Positions 16,087 through 23,997 of a stretch of DNA of 44,051 bases are shown piece after piece. The stretch is from Mycolicibacterium iranicum (lineage in GTDB: Bacteria > Actinomycetota > Actinomycetes > Mycobacteriales > Mycobacteriaceae): positions 1 through 44,051 of the forward strand of contig NZ_LQPC01000079.1 of the NCBI RefSeq assembly GCF_002101705.1. The letters are read 5' to 3'. The notes under the pieces are model-generated. The model searched no databases. It was not told where the DNA came from and worked only from the letters and a program-made list of their open reading frames with translations. The position numbers and the translations under genes were made by a program. Position 1 is the stretch's first letter; every line of letters begins with the position of its first letter.

Positions 16087-18222
16087 TCAACGCTGATCGC
16101 GCCGTTCGCTGTTGCTGATCTCTAGCTGTTGTGGCGCTGAGGATTCAACCGCGGAGCAGCAGTCACACCCGTCATCTGGCGAGCCCTGAGGGGCAGGTTC
16201 GATCAGGGTCAACGGCAGCGATGAGCGTTGCGGTGCGACGACGGCAGGACCGCAGCACGCGTCAATGGGGGTAGGCGCCTGACCGATATTGAGGTGATGC
16301 GCTGCCGAGTTGTTAACGGGCGCCGCTGTCAACCCGGGCAATGATGGGGTGCGTGCAGCTCGAATTGCGTTTAGGATCACCAGAATTTCGGCAGCCTCAT
16401 GGATGAACACCACGGTTGCTAGTCCGAGCACGCCGAACGCCGCCAACGGAATCAAAGACCCGATGATTGCCATCGAAAAGCCGATGTTCTGCACCATGAT
16501 TCGCCGTGCACGGCGGGAATGGGCCAGGACCTGCGGGAGGTGGCGCAGGTCCTCACCCATCAGCGCGACATCAGCGGTCTCGATGGCGACGTCAGTGCCC
16601 ATCGCCCCCATCGCGATCCCGATATCGGCAGTGGCCAAAGCTGGGGCGTCATTGACGCCATCTCCGACCATGGCGATGGGGCGACCGCGCGACAATTCGC
16701 CGAGCATTCGCGCCTTGTCCTCCGGCAGGAGCTCAGACTCGACTCTCGTGATCCCCGCATCCCTCGCAAGCGCCTTGGCGGTCAGCGCATTGTCGCCGGT
16801 GAGCATCGCCACCTCGATACCGATCTTGCTCAGCAGTCTCACCGCCTCGGGAGCTTCGGGGCGAAGCTCGTCGCGTACGGCGATCGCAGCCTGCGTTCGG
16901 CCGTCCCGTTCGAGCACCACCACGGTCGCGCCGGCACCCTGCATGCGGGCGACGTCATCGGCGAGGGAGAGCGGGGCTACCCAGCTGGGTTTACCGAGTC
17001 GCAGTTGCGCTCCGTCGATGCGGCCCTCGATGCCGTGGCCGGCGATCGCGGTGACGTCGGAAGCGGGCGGCACGTTGGTTGTGGCAGCCAAAATCGCTTG
17101 TGCGAGAGGGTGTTCGCTGCGTGATTCGAGGGCTGCAGCTGCCCGCAAAGCCTCCGATGCGGTCGTCCCTTCGACGGTGACGACCTCCACCACTTGAGGC
17201 TTGTTCCGCGTCAACGTCCCGGTTTTGTCCAGGGCGACGACTTTGATGCGCCCAAGTTCTTCGACCGCGGCGCCACCCTTGACAAGGGCCCCCTGGCGGC
17301 TGGCGGCACCGATGGCCGCCACCACCGTGAGAGGAACCGCAATGGCGAGCGCACACGGTGAGGCGGCGACCAGAACCACCAGCGCCCGCTCGATCCACAG
17401 CATCGGGTCACCCAGTAGCGCCCCGAGGGCCGCGATGGCTGCGGCCAGCGCCATGATGGCCGGAACCAGGGGGCGTGCGATCCGATCCGCCAGTCGTTGC
17501 CCGACGCCCTTGCGCTCCTGCGCTTCCTCGACGATATGAACGATGCGGGCAAGAGAACTGTCGGCGGCCAAGGCGGTGACCTTGACCTCGATCGCTCCAC
17601 CTCCGTTGATCGCACCTGCGTAGACATCGCTGCCCGGGCCAGCCTCCACAGGGACGGATTCACCGGTGATGGCTGACAGATCGAGGCTGGTCCGGCCTGT
17701 AGTGATCGTTCCGTCGGTGGCGGCGCGTTCGCCCGGACGCAGGACCATGACATCACCAACGACGAGGTCCTCCGGCGACACCACCACTTCGTGACCGTCG
17801 CGGATGACAGAGGCCTGCGGAGGCACTAGTGACAACAGCGCGCGAAGACCCCGGCGGGTACGGGTAACGGCGTAGTGCTCCAGCCCCTCGGCGATCGAGA
17901 ACAAGATGCCCAAGAGGGCCGCTTCTGCAATCTGGCCGAGAGCAATGGCGCCGATCGCGGCAATGGTCATCAGTGTCCCGACCCCGATGCGGCGGTGCCA
18001 TGCGTTTCGAATCGCGTCGGGGACAAACGTCGATGCCGCGACGACCGCGGCGATCAGCTCGGTCGCCAACGCTATGCGCTCATAGCCGGCGGGCCCGATC
18101 AGCCAGCCGACGGCGAGCAGCGCCGCCGCGGCGGCTGACATTTGCAGTTCGCGGACCCGCCAGAGCCGTTCGGGCCCTGACTCTGGATCCTTCACGTCGG
18201 TCGCGCAGCATGCATCAGACAT
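16087..18222 (-). CDS. Heavy-metal P-type ATPase, P1B-4-like
   Basis: A 711-residue metal efflux pump from ATG 18222, with GAGGAGG inside the end of arsR as ribosome site. P-type motifs are complete: TGES, the phosphorylated aspartate in DKTGTLT, SEHPLAQAI and GDGVNDAPAL. The transmembrane metal motif is SPC (AASPCALAIA) rather than CPC, and the last helix carries VVFIHEAAEILVILN; SPC with a late HE motif marks the P1B-4 group (Co, Ni, Zn or Fe). There is no HMA domain; instead Cys pairs occur at both ends (SDACCATD at the start, DACCGPAVV and GCDCCSA in a His/Cys-containing tail). Coupled to arsR, so likely induced by its metal. Confidence 0.93.
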   Translation of the reverse strand: MSDACCATDVKDPESGPERLWRVRELQMSAAAAALLAVGWLIGPAGYERIALATELIAAVVAASTFVPDAIRNAWHRRIGVGTLMTIAAIGAIALGQIAEAALLGILFSIAEGLEHYAVTRTRRGLRALLSLVPPQASVIRDGHEVVVSPEDLVVGDVMVLRPGERAATDGTITTGRTSLDLSAITGESVPVEAGPGSDVYAGAINGGGAIEVKVTALAADSSLARIVHIVEEAQERKGVGQRLADRIARPLVPAIMALAAAIAALGALLGDPMLWIERALVVLVAASPCALAIAVPLTVVAAIGAASRQGALVKGGAAVEELGRIKVVALDKTGTLTRNKPQVVEVVTVEGTTASEALRAAAALESRSEHPLAQAILAATTNVPPASDVTAIAGHGIEGRIDGAQLRLGKPSWVAPLSLADDVARMQGAGATVVVLERDGRTQAAIAVRDELRPEAPEAVRLLSKIGIEVAMLTGDNALTAKALARDAGITRVESELLPEDKARMLGELSRGRPIAMVGDGVNDAPALATADIGIAMGAMGTDVAIETADVALMGEDLRHLPQVLAHSRRARRIMVQNIGFSMAIIGSLIPLAAFGVLGLATVVFIHEAAEILVILNAIRAARTPSLPGLTAAPVNNSAAHHLNIGQAPTPIDACCGPAVVAPQRSSLPLTLIEPAPQGSPDDGCDCCSAVESSAPQQLEISNSERRDQR

Positions 18223-18589
18223 GATCAACCTCCTCGGCGCGTATCGGAGCCAGTACTGCCGCGGCGAGCTGGCGGCCACGTTCGGTCAGCCGGTACATCA
18301 CCAGCTTGCCGCTGCGCCGCGAGGAGACCAGGCCGGCGATCTTCAACTGCCTCAGATGGTGGGAGACGAGATTCTGTGCCAACCCGACTACCCATGCCAT
18401 GTCGCAGACGCACAGCTCGTCCCCGTTGCTCAACGCGGTCGCAATGGACAGACGTGTGGGATCGCCCAGGGCGCGGGACGCCGCGGCGGCGGACTCGACC
18501 GCCGCCAGGTTGGGGAGTGATGCGCGGATTGATTCCGCGTGAGGCAGATCGAGGCAGAGGAGATCGCAACTGTCCATTGACTCGGTCAT
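18215..18589 (-). CDS. ArsR/SmtB-family metal-sensing repressor, CadC-like
   Basis: A 124-residue winged-helix repressor. The N-terminal CDLLCLDLP and the helix-3 motif ELCVCDMAWVVG provide the cysteines typical of CadC-type (alpha3N) sensors of Cd, Pb or Zn; the recognition helix is QNLVSHHLRQLKIAGLV. It overlaps the ATPase gene by 8 bases and must regulate it. Its own promoter region between 18590 and 18621 has no AT-rich ArsR dyad but a weak TAC-N11-GTA match. The ATAGACATATGCG sites at 12.7 and 22.2 kb are candidate distant targets. Confidence 0.92.
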   Translation of the reverse strand: MTESMDSCDLLCLDLPHAESIRASLPNLAAVESAAAASRALGDPTRLSIATALSNGDELCVCDMAWVVGLAQNLVSHHLRQLKIAGLVSSRRSGKLVMYRLTERGRQLAAAVLAPIRAEEVDHV

Positions 18590-18596
18590 CTCGACA

Positions 18597-18613
18597 TACT
18601 AACGGACGTTGTA
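18597..18613. promoter_or_regulatory. Weak BlaI-type operator match before arsR
   Basis: TAC 18597-18599 and GTA 18611-18613 are 11 bases apart, flanked as ATAC and GTAAT. Symmetry is poorer than at other sites, so chance is possible. Its position 8 bases before the arsR start codon is the main support. Confidence 0.35.
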
Positions 18614-18621
18614 ATGACTTT

Positions 18622-19599
18622 CTAGGGTGTGCGGTCCGACGAGGAATCCGGGTCAGTGGCTGAAGGATTGTGCAGACGTTGCAGAAAGGCGTTGTACGCC
18701 GCCAGGTCTTCATCATGGGTTCCGCCTTCGATGTCGTGCCGCACTGCCGTCTTCTCCTCGTCCCGCCGCCATCGAATGGCGAAGATCAGGACCGTCAACA
18801 GTGCGATGGGCTCCCCGTATGACCAGGCGAGGGCCCCGGCGACGGCCTGGTCTGCGACGGGATCGATGCCCCATTCCGGAGGCGGCGAAGCGAAGGTAGT
18901 CGTCAATGCCCGTGGCGCCATCATCAAGATCACGCCGATGAACACGTGCAGCGGCATCTCCAGGAAGATGTCGAAAAATCTGCCCAGGTTCGACTGCCGC
19001 ACCGGAAGTGGATCCGCAGACAGGATTGGCACGATGAACAAGATTCCGGAAGCGAGGAAGAACGCTTCCAGGGCAGTGTGGCCGATCCACGACGACGCCA
19101 CGACGTCGAAAAGGCTCGATAAGTACAGGCCGTAGTAGCTGAACAGGAATAGCGGGATCGTGACGCCGGGGTGTAGCAGGATCCGCGCAGCTCGGCTGCG
19201 CAATGCGCCGAGGGCGACGATGAGTGCGAACCGGCCAACACCGTGATGGGGCGTCGACCTGAGCAGCAAGGCCCCCGGGCTGCCCAGCACGAGCAGCGGC
19301 GGCACCAGGATCGACAGCGTCAGGTGCTGAAACATGAAGGCGCTGAAAAGCCGAAATCCGTATCCCTCGATCGCCAGCCCGGTGACCGCCGCCAGGGCGA
19401 GGCATCCGCAGAGGAAGCTCACCGTGCGCGGCCAGGGCCACGGCCGCTCCAGCCTGTGCAAGCGAAGTACACCAACAAGGTAAAGGGTGGCTGCCAGGGC
19501 GGCCAGCGCCGGGAACAGCGGGACGGCGGTCGGGTACCAACCGATCAACGTGCCGAGTGTGGGCGGCTCTAACGGGAGCGTGCCAAGGCCGTCAAACAT
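18622..19599 (-). CDS. Cytochrome c oxidase assembly protein, CtaG (caa3) family
   Basis: A 325-residue protein with about seven helices. Family features are FMFQHLTLSILVPPLLVLGSPGALLLR, HPGVTIPLFLFSYYGLYLSSLFD, a histidine in IGHTALEAFF and PLHVFIGVILMM. CtaG proteins help insert copper into heme-copper oxidases. The gene diverges from ccdA-resB, and its start is 56 bases from the operator at 19655-19675. With CtaD and CtaE in the same set, a joint role in building the oxidase is a fair inference. Confidence 0.85.
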   Translation of the reverse strand: MFDGLGTLPLEPPTLGTLIGWYPTAVPLFPALAALAATLYLVGVLRLHRLERPWPWPRTVSFLCGCLALAAVTGLAIEGYGFRLFSAFMFQHLTLSILVPPLLVLGSPGALLLRSTPHHGVGRFALIVALGALRSRAARILLHPGVTIPLFLFSYYGLYLSSLFDVVASSWIGHTALEAFFLASGILFIVPILSADPLPVRQSNLGRFFDIFLEMPLHVFIGVILMMAPRALTTTFASPPPEWGIDPVADQAVAGALAWSYGEPIALLTVLIFAIRWRRDEEKTAVRHDIEGGTHDEDLAAYNAFLQRLHNPSATDPDSSSDRTP

Positions 19600-19654
19600 G
19601 CGCGGCGAAGCCGGAGGACGTGGAATCGGCCACGCTGCAGCCTCCCGATCGCAA

Positions 19655-19675
19655 TCTACTAACGAAGTACGTAGG
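19655..19675. promoter_or_regulatory. BlaI-type operator near ctaG-like start
   Basis: TCTAC-N11-GTAGG with core TAC 19657-19659 and GTA 19671-19673; the spacer contains its own TAC next to the right arm. It faces the ctaG-like gene (minus) and lies 160 bases before ccdA (plus). Confidence 0.82.
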
Positions 19676-19746
19676 ACAGACGGTACCTGTCTGCGCTGGG
19701 ATGTCGCACTGCGGTGTTGGACAAGAACTTGCCAGTGTTCGTAATG

Positions 19747-19773
19747 TTACTAACCTACGTAGTAGATACGTAG
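19747..19773. promoter_or_regulatory. Interlocked BlaI-type operators before ccdA
   Basis: Two registers overlap with an 8-bp offset: TAC 19748-19750 with GTA 19762-19764, and TAC 19756-19758 with GTA 19770-19772. The centre reads CTACGTAGTAGATACGTAG. This differs from the 15-bp arrays at blaI genes, and only one dimer could bind at a time. Confidence 0.78.
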
Positions 19774-19835
19774 ACATTCTGGTGAGGACACTCTTTGGGC
19801 GTTCGCAGTCACGGCGTGACGTGTTGGAGGCGGCA

Positions 19836-20606
19836 GTGAACGATTTCACCGAGATCGCCACCACTGGGCCGGTGGCGCTCGCCCTCCTGGTGTCTGTATT
19901 GGCGGGGTTAGTGTCGTTCGCATCGCCGTGTGTCGTGCCGTTGGTGCCGGGCTACCTCTCGTACTTGGCCGCGGTGGTCGGCGTCGATGACCGGTCGGCC
20001 GACCGCGCGTCCAGAAGCGCTCGACTCCGCGTGGCGGGGGCGGCCGCGCTGTTCGTTGCGGGATTCACCGCCGTCTTCCTGCTCGGAACGATCGCGATTC
20101 TCGGGCTGACGACGTCCGTCATCGCCAATCAGATTCTGCTGCAACGTATCGGCGGCGTCGTCACCATCCTCATGGGATTGGTGTTCATGGGGTTCGTCCC
20201 CACTTTCCAACGGGACATCAGATTCACCCCTCGATCCTTGTCCACGGTCGGCGGTGCCCCTCTGCTCGGAGCAGTCTTCGGTTTGGGGTGGACACCCTGT
20301 CTGGGGCCGACGCTCACCGGTGTCATCGCCGTAGCGTCGGCGACCCAAGGCGCGAACATTGCTCGCGGAATGGTGCTCGTCATCGCCTACTGCATGGGGC
20401 TCGGCATCCCATTTCTCTTGCTCGCCTTGGGTTCTGCGAGTGCAATACACGCTCTGAGTTGGCTGCGCGACCACACGCGCACCATCCAGATCGTCGGGGG
20501 AGTGATGCTCGTCGCGGTCGGTGCCGCGTTGGTGACCGGACTGTGGAATGAATTCGTCACGTGGGTCCGAGACGCATTCGTCACGAACACGACGTTGCCG
20601 ATATGA
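19836..20606 (+). CDS. ccdA: CcdA-type thiol-disulfide membrane transporter
   Basis: A 256-residue, six-helix protein that passes reducing equivalents across the membrane. GTG 19836 follows GGAGG by five bases; earlier in-frame starts would translate both operators. The two redox cysteines are in ASPCVVPLVPGYLSYL (helix 1) and GWTPCLGPTLTG (helix 4). It overlaps resB by 4 bases. The likely partner is the TlpA-like lipoprotein at 10240-10836, together supporting cytochrome c maturation or copper-site reduction of the oxidase. Confidence 0.92.
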   Translation: MNDFTEIATTGPVALALLVSVLAGLVSFASPCVVPLVPGYLSYLAAVVGVDDRSADRASRSARLRVAGAAALFVAGFTAVFLLGTIAILGLTTSVIANQILLQRIGGVVTILMGLVFMGFVPTFQRDIRFTPRSLSTVGGAPLLGAVFGLGWTPCLGPTLTGVIAVASATQGANIARGMVLVIAYCMGLGIPFLLLALGSASAIHALSWLRDHTRTIQIVGGVMLVAVGAALVTGLWNEFVTWVRDAFVTNTTLPI

Positions 20607-22192
20607 AACGCGCTCGCGCCTTGGTGCGTAATACGTGGCGCACACTCACCTCGATGGGTACCGCACTGGCCCTGCTGTTTTTGTTGGCTCTTGCAGCGAT
20701 TCCCGGGGCGTTGTGGCCGCAGCGCCCCGTCAGCCCGACGACCGTAGACCGCTACATCGCTGACAATCCGAATCTCGCCCCATGGCTTGACCGCTTGCAG
20801 ATCTTCGACGTGTTCTCCAGCGTGTGGTTCACCTCGATCTATGTCCTGCTCTTCGTATCGCTAATCGGCTGCCTGGTGCCGCGGTTAATCGATCACGCGC
20901 GCAGTCTTCGCGCCACGCCCGTGCGCGCTCCGCGCAACCTCAGCCGACTCCCCAAACATCAGAACCCCGCTGTTATAGGGGATCCGCAGACGGTCGCCGA
21001 CGAGATGTCGCGCCGACTCCGCGGGTGGCGCACCGTCTTACGCAGAGACGGCGATGTTCTAGAGCTATCCGCGGAACGCGGCTATCTGCGCGAAGCGGGG
21101 AACCTCGTCTTTCATTTCTCGCTGATCGGCCTCCTGGTCGCGATGGCAGCGGGCAAACTCTTTGCCTACGAGGGAAACGCCATCGTGATCGCTGACGGAC
21201 GGCCCGGGTTGTGCTCAGCGTCGCCCGCCGCGTTCGACGCGTTCCGGCCAGGAACTACCGTTGACGGCACATCGCTCTATCCGATCTGTCTGAGAGTCAA
21301 CAACTTCGACGCCGAGTTTCAACCCAGCGGTCAGGCGACCTCATTTTCCGCGGACGTCGAGTATCAGGCGGACGAAGACCTTATCAACGGCACCTGGCGG
21401 TCCTACCCGCTACGGGTCAACTACCCCCTTCGGGTCGGCGACGTTCGTGTCTACCTCCTGGGGCATGGCTACGCGCCAACCTTCACGGTCGTCTTCCCCG
21501 ACGGGCAAGAACGAACCCAGACATTGCAATGGCAGCCCGAAGAGCTGCAGACGCTGTTGTCCGCGGGCGCACTGAGATTCGATCCTCCGGCCGGTACGTT
21601 CCCTGATCCTGGCGAGCGACGCAAGAACCAGATCGCGATTGAAGGGCTTCTCGCGCCTACGCAGCAGCGCGACGGCACGCTCTTGTCGTCAGCATTCCCG
21701 GCCGCGAATGACCCCGCAGTGGCTATCGACATTTACAAAGGTGACACGGGGCTCGACACCGGTAGGCCGCAATCAATCTTCGCGCTCGACAGACGCATGA
21801 TCGACCAGGGCCGCCTCGTCCGGATGGCGCGCGTCAATCTGAGTCTCGGAGAGCAAACGCGACTCGACGATGGCACCATCATCAGATTCGACGCCGTCAC
21901 AGATTTCGTGAGCCTCCAGGTCTCCTACGACCCGGCGCAGGTTTGGGTGCTGGTCTTCGCCATCACGATGATGGGGGGACTTCTGGTGTCGCTGGTCGTC
22001 AGACGCCGACGATTGTGGATCAAGATCCGGCAGGGACTGGATTCGGAGCACGCCGAGGTCGAGATGGGGGGATTGGCGCGCACCGACAACGCGGGCTGGG
22101 GCGAGGAATTCGATCGACTCGTGGAACGGGTGACGGCCATGCCGGCGGATACCCGCACTCCTGCAGTCGCTGAGCGACGCTCGCTGACGTAG
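20603..22192 (+). CDS. resB: ResB-like cytochrome c biogenesis protein
   Basis: A 529-residue protein starting at ATG 20603 inside the ccdA stop. It has three N-terminal helices (TSMGTALALLFLLALAAIPG first), the RYLREAGNLVFHFSLIGLLVAM segment typical of ResB/Ccs1, a large extracytoplasmic domain and a last helix near VWVLVFAITMMGGLLVSLVV. ResB works with ResC/CcsA to attach haem to cytochrome c; no ccsA is seen in the window. M. tuberculosis carries ccdA and a resB homologue in the Rv0526-Rv0529 cluster, so this is a partial second copy. Confidence 0.9.
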   Translation: MKRARALVRNTWRTLTSMGTALALLFLLALAAIPGALWPQRPVSPTTVDRYIADNPNLAPWLDRLQIFDVFSSVWFTSIYVLLFVSLIGCLVPRLIDHARSLRATPVRAPRNLSRLPKHQNPAVIGDPQTVADEMSRRLRGWRTVLRRDGDVLELSAERGYLREAGNLVFHFSLIGLLVAMAAGKLFAYEGNAIVIADGRPGLCSASPAAFDAFRPGTTVDGTSLYPICLRVNNFDAEFQPSGQATSFSADVEYQADEDLINGTWRSYPLRVNYPLRVGDVRVYLLGHGYAPTFTVVFPDGQERTQTLQWQPEELQTLLSAGALRFDPPAGTFPDPGERRKNQIAIEGLLAPTQQRDGTLLSSAFPAANDPAVAIDIYKGDTGLDTGRPQSIFALDRRMIDQGRLVRMARVNLSLGEQTRLDDGTIIRFDAVTDFVSLQVSYDPAQVWVLVFAITMMGGLLVSLVVRRRRLWIKIRQGLDSEHAEVEMGGLARTDNAGWGEEFDRLVERVTAMPADTRTPAVAERRSLT

Positions 22193-22222
22193 AAACATAT
22201 AGACATATGCGAATGTCACTAT
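22192..22222. promoter_or_regulatory. AT-rich operator-like motif shared with the cyclase-YHS gene
   Basis: Contains ATAGACATATGCGAATGT; the first 13 bases match the site before the cyclase-YHS gene. ACAT and ATGT form an imperfect dyad around ATGCGA. It lies about 40 bases before the methyltransferase start. An ArsR-family ligand is the simplest guess. Confidence 0.5.
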
Positions 22223-22256
22223 GTATGGTGTGGTGAACACGGAAGGGCAAAACAGC

Positions 22257-22916
22257 ATGAGCACGTCGTCACGGTGGACGCGGAACAGACTGAAGTTTCT
22301 CCTCGCCGGGCCATTGCTGGAGGCCGGCAATCGGTTCATGCTCGGTCGCCCGCACCAGCGCCTCGCCCAGGAGGTCGCGGCCGAGCGGCCGCGCAGAGTG
22401 CTCGAGCTTTGTGGCGGTACCGGCTACGCGTCACGGTTGGTCGCCGAGCTCAGGCCCAATACAAGAATTGATTCGATTGACATCTCGCCGGAAATGCTCG
22501 CCGTCGGCCGCTCTCAACTGCGGCGCAGCGGAGTTGGCAACGTCACACTTCACCGAGGAGATGCTGCGATACTCCCATTCCCCGACAACACCTTCGACGT
22601 GGTGATGAGTGTCTTCGGCTGGCATGAATTACCCACGGATACCCGCCGCGAGGCAGTCAAGGAGTCCGTTCGGGTGCTTCGACCCGGTGGCGCCATTATC
22701 GCGATCGATCACGACGCGCCGCCCAAACTTGGCCGGGCTTATCGGGCGTACATCGGACTGATTGAGCGCGCGCATGCGCGAGAGGTTCTGGGGAGCGGCC
22801 TTGCGGATCTGTTCGTCGACCATCGCCTCGTCGTCACTAACCATCACCCTGCCAGCAGCTGGTCCGTGCCGTTTCAGATCGTCCGCGCCGAACTTCGCGA
22901 CCCGCGAATGAATTGA
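22257..22916 (+). CDS. Class I SAM-dependent methyltransferase
   Basis: About 219 residues from ATG 22257 (GGAAGGG nine bases upstream; ATG 22221 is possible but overlaps the motif). Motif I is LELCGGTGYAS, followed by IDSIDISPEML and DAAILPFPDNTFDVVMSVFGWHE, a UbiE-like pattern. It is the first gene of a three-gene unit with DUF3703 and HXXEE proteins. The stop overlaps the extended start region of the next gene. The substrate is unknown. Confidence 0.82.
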   Translation: MSTSSRWTRNRLKFLLAGPLLEAGNRFMLGRPHQRLAQEVAAERPRRVLELCGGTGYASRLVAELRPNTRIDSIDISPEMLAVGRSQLRRSGVGNVTLHRGDAAILPFPDNTFDVVMSVFGWHELPTDTRREAVKESVRVLRPGGAIIAIDHDAPPKLGRAYRAYIGLIERAHAREVLGSGLADLFVDHRLVVTNHHPASSWSVPFQIVRAELRDPRMN

Positions 22917-22969
22917 GTCGTACAGAGGAATGGCAAGCAAGCGACTTTCACCGAAAGGCGGCAGACACC

Positions 22970-23362
22970 ATGATTCGACCCTCAGCTCACGTTCGTGAAC
23001 TGTATGACCGAGAGATGGGCTCGGCCAGAGCAGCGGCTTCAACCGATGACCGCTGGCTGCACCTAGAACGTGCTCACATCGTGTCGCAGCCCTACCCCTG
23101 GCTTCACACGCGCAACCACGCTGCGATGCTGTATCTCGCGGTGTGCCAGCGGGATAGGCGCGAAGCACTCGGACAACTGCTCCGGGTGACCGTGGCGGCG
23201 CCAGGCTCGCTGAGCGGGCGCTATCCTCCGGGAAACACCGGCCGGGCCACCGTCGGCCTGATGACTCCCATGGCGATTCCGCCCGACCTGATGGCGGAAC
23301 TATCGGGACGAGCGACGAACCGCCATCCGGCAACGGCGTTGGAGCCGCCAAGCAACCGTTAG
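22970..23362 (+). CDS. DUF3703-family protein
   Basis: About 130 residues. The pattern WLHLERAHIVSQPYPWLHTRNHAAMLYLAV, then QLLRVTVAAPGS and GRYPPGNTGRATV is that of DUF3703. ATG 22970 is preferred because the family starts close to the VRELYDREM helix; a TTG at 22913 would add 19 residues and overlap the methyltransferase stop. Function is unknown. Members often lie near metal-resistance genes, and the several His residues would allow metal binding, which is inference. Confidence 0.75.
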   Translation: MIRPSAHVRELYDREMGSARAAASTDDRWLHLERAHIVSQPYPWLHTRNHAAMLYLAVCQRDRREALGQLLRVTVAAPGSLSGRYPPGNTGRATVGLMTPMAIPPDLMAELSGRATNRHPATALEPPSNR

Positions 23363-23373
23363 GTAAGGCGTCT

Positions 23374-23913
23374 TTGAGTTCGGTTCTATTCGCGGTCTGC
23401 CTCAGTGCCGGAACGCTGGTGCTGGGTTTGGTGGCATTCGGACCATTGACCATGCTGATCTTCACTGTGGGATTCGCCGGCGGGTTGGTGTTATGGCTGG
23501 TGACACCATCCAACGGAAACTGGGCCGATGTGAAGGCGCCATACTGGATCGCGTTGTTCTTGTTTGTCCTCCACCGCGTCGAGGAGAAACAGTTCGGCTT
23601 CTTCGACTTCCTATCGAATGTCACTGGGGCCAGCAAACCTTCGACACTGTCGCCGACGGTCCTTGCGTTGGTGATCGTTTCGGTCGGCGCGTGGTCATTG
23701 ATCCCGCCGTTGATGAAGCGCGAGAGCCCATTCGGAACTTATCTCGCGTGGACGTTCTTCACTTCCATGGGCATCACCGAGTTGGCCCATTACCTCGTCT
23801 TTCCGTGGTTGAACGATCGCGTGTTCGCCTATGTTCCTGGCATGTGGACGGTAATCGTGCTTGCTCCGGTCGCTTGGTGGGGCATGAAGCGACTGGCGCT
23901 CGGACGCCGATGA
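23374..23913 (+). CDS. HXXEE-domain membrane protein
   Basis: A 179-residue protein from TTG 23374 with five predicted helices. The defining HRVEEKQFG segment follows helix 3 (WIALFLFVLHRVEE), and a second histidine sits in TELAHYLVFPWLND. These match the HXXEE family, whose biochemical role is unknown. It is the last gene of the methyltransferase-DUF3703 unit and ends just before the operator at 23934. Confidence 0.75.
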   Translation: MSSVLFAVCLSAGTLVLGLVAFGPLTMLIFTVGFAGGLVLWLVTPSNGNWADVKAPYWIALFLFVLHRVEEKQFGFFDFLSNVTGASKPSTLSPTVLALVIVSVGAWSLIPPLMKRESPFGTYLAWTFFTSMGITELAHYLVFPWLNDRVFAYVPGMWTVIVLAPVAWWGMKRLALGRR

Positions 23914-23933
23914 TCGTCACCATGGTAGAACTA

Positions 23934-23955
23934 TCTACGTAGATACACCGTAGAT
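23934..23955. promoter_or_regulatory. BlaI-type operator of the DsbA-like gene
   Basis: ATCTAC-N11-GTAGAT, core TAC 23936-23938 and GTA 23950-23952. The spacer begins GTAGATAC, giving a second near-dyad at the left half. It lies 43 bases before the start codon. Confidence 0.85.
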
Positions 23956-23997
23956 CGCTCCGCGTGCGAAGTGCTACGGAGCGAAAGGAAACGCACC

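Noticed and set aside
22629..23636. Minus-strand 335-codon frame
   Set aside because: It is antisense to the methyltransferase, DUF3703 and HXXEE genes, which have recognisable motifs.
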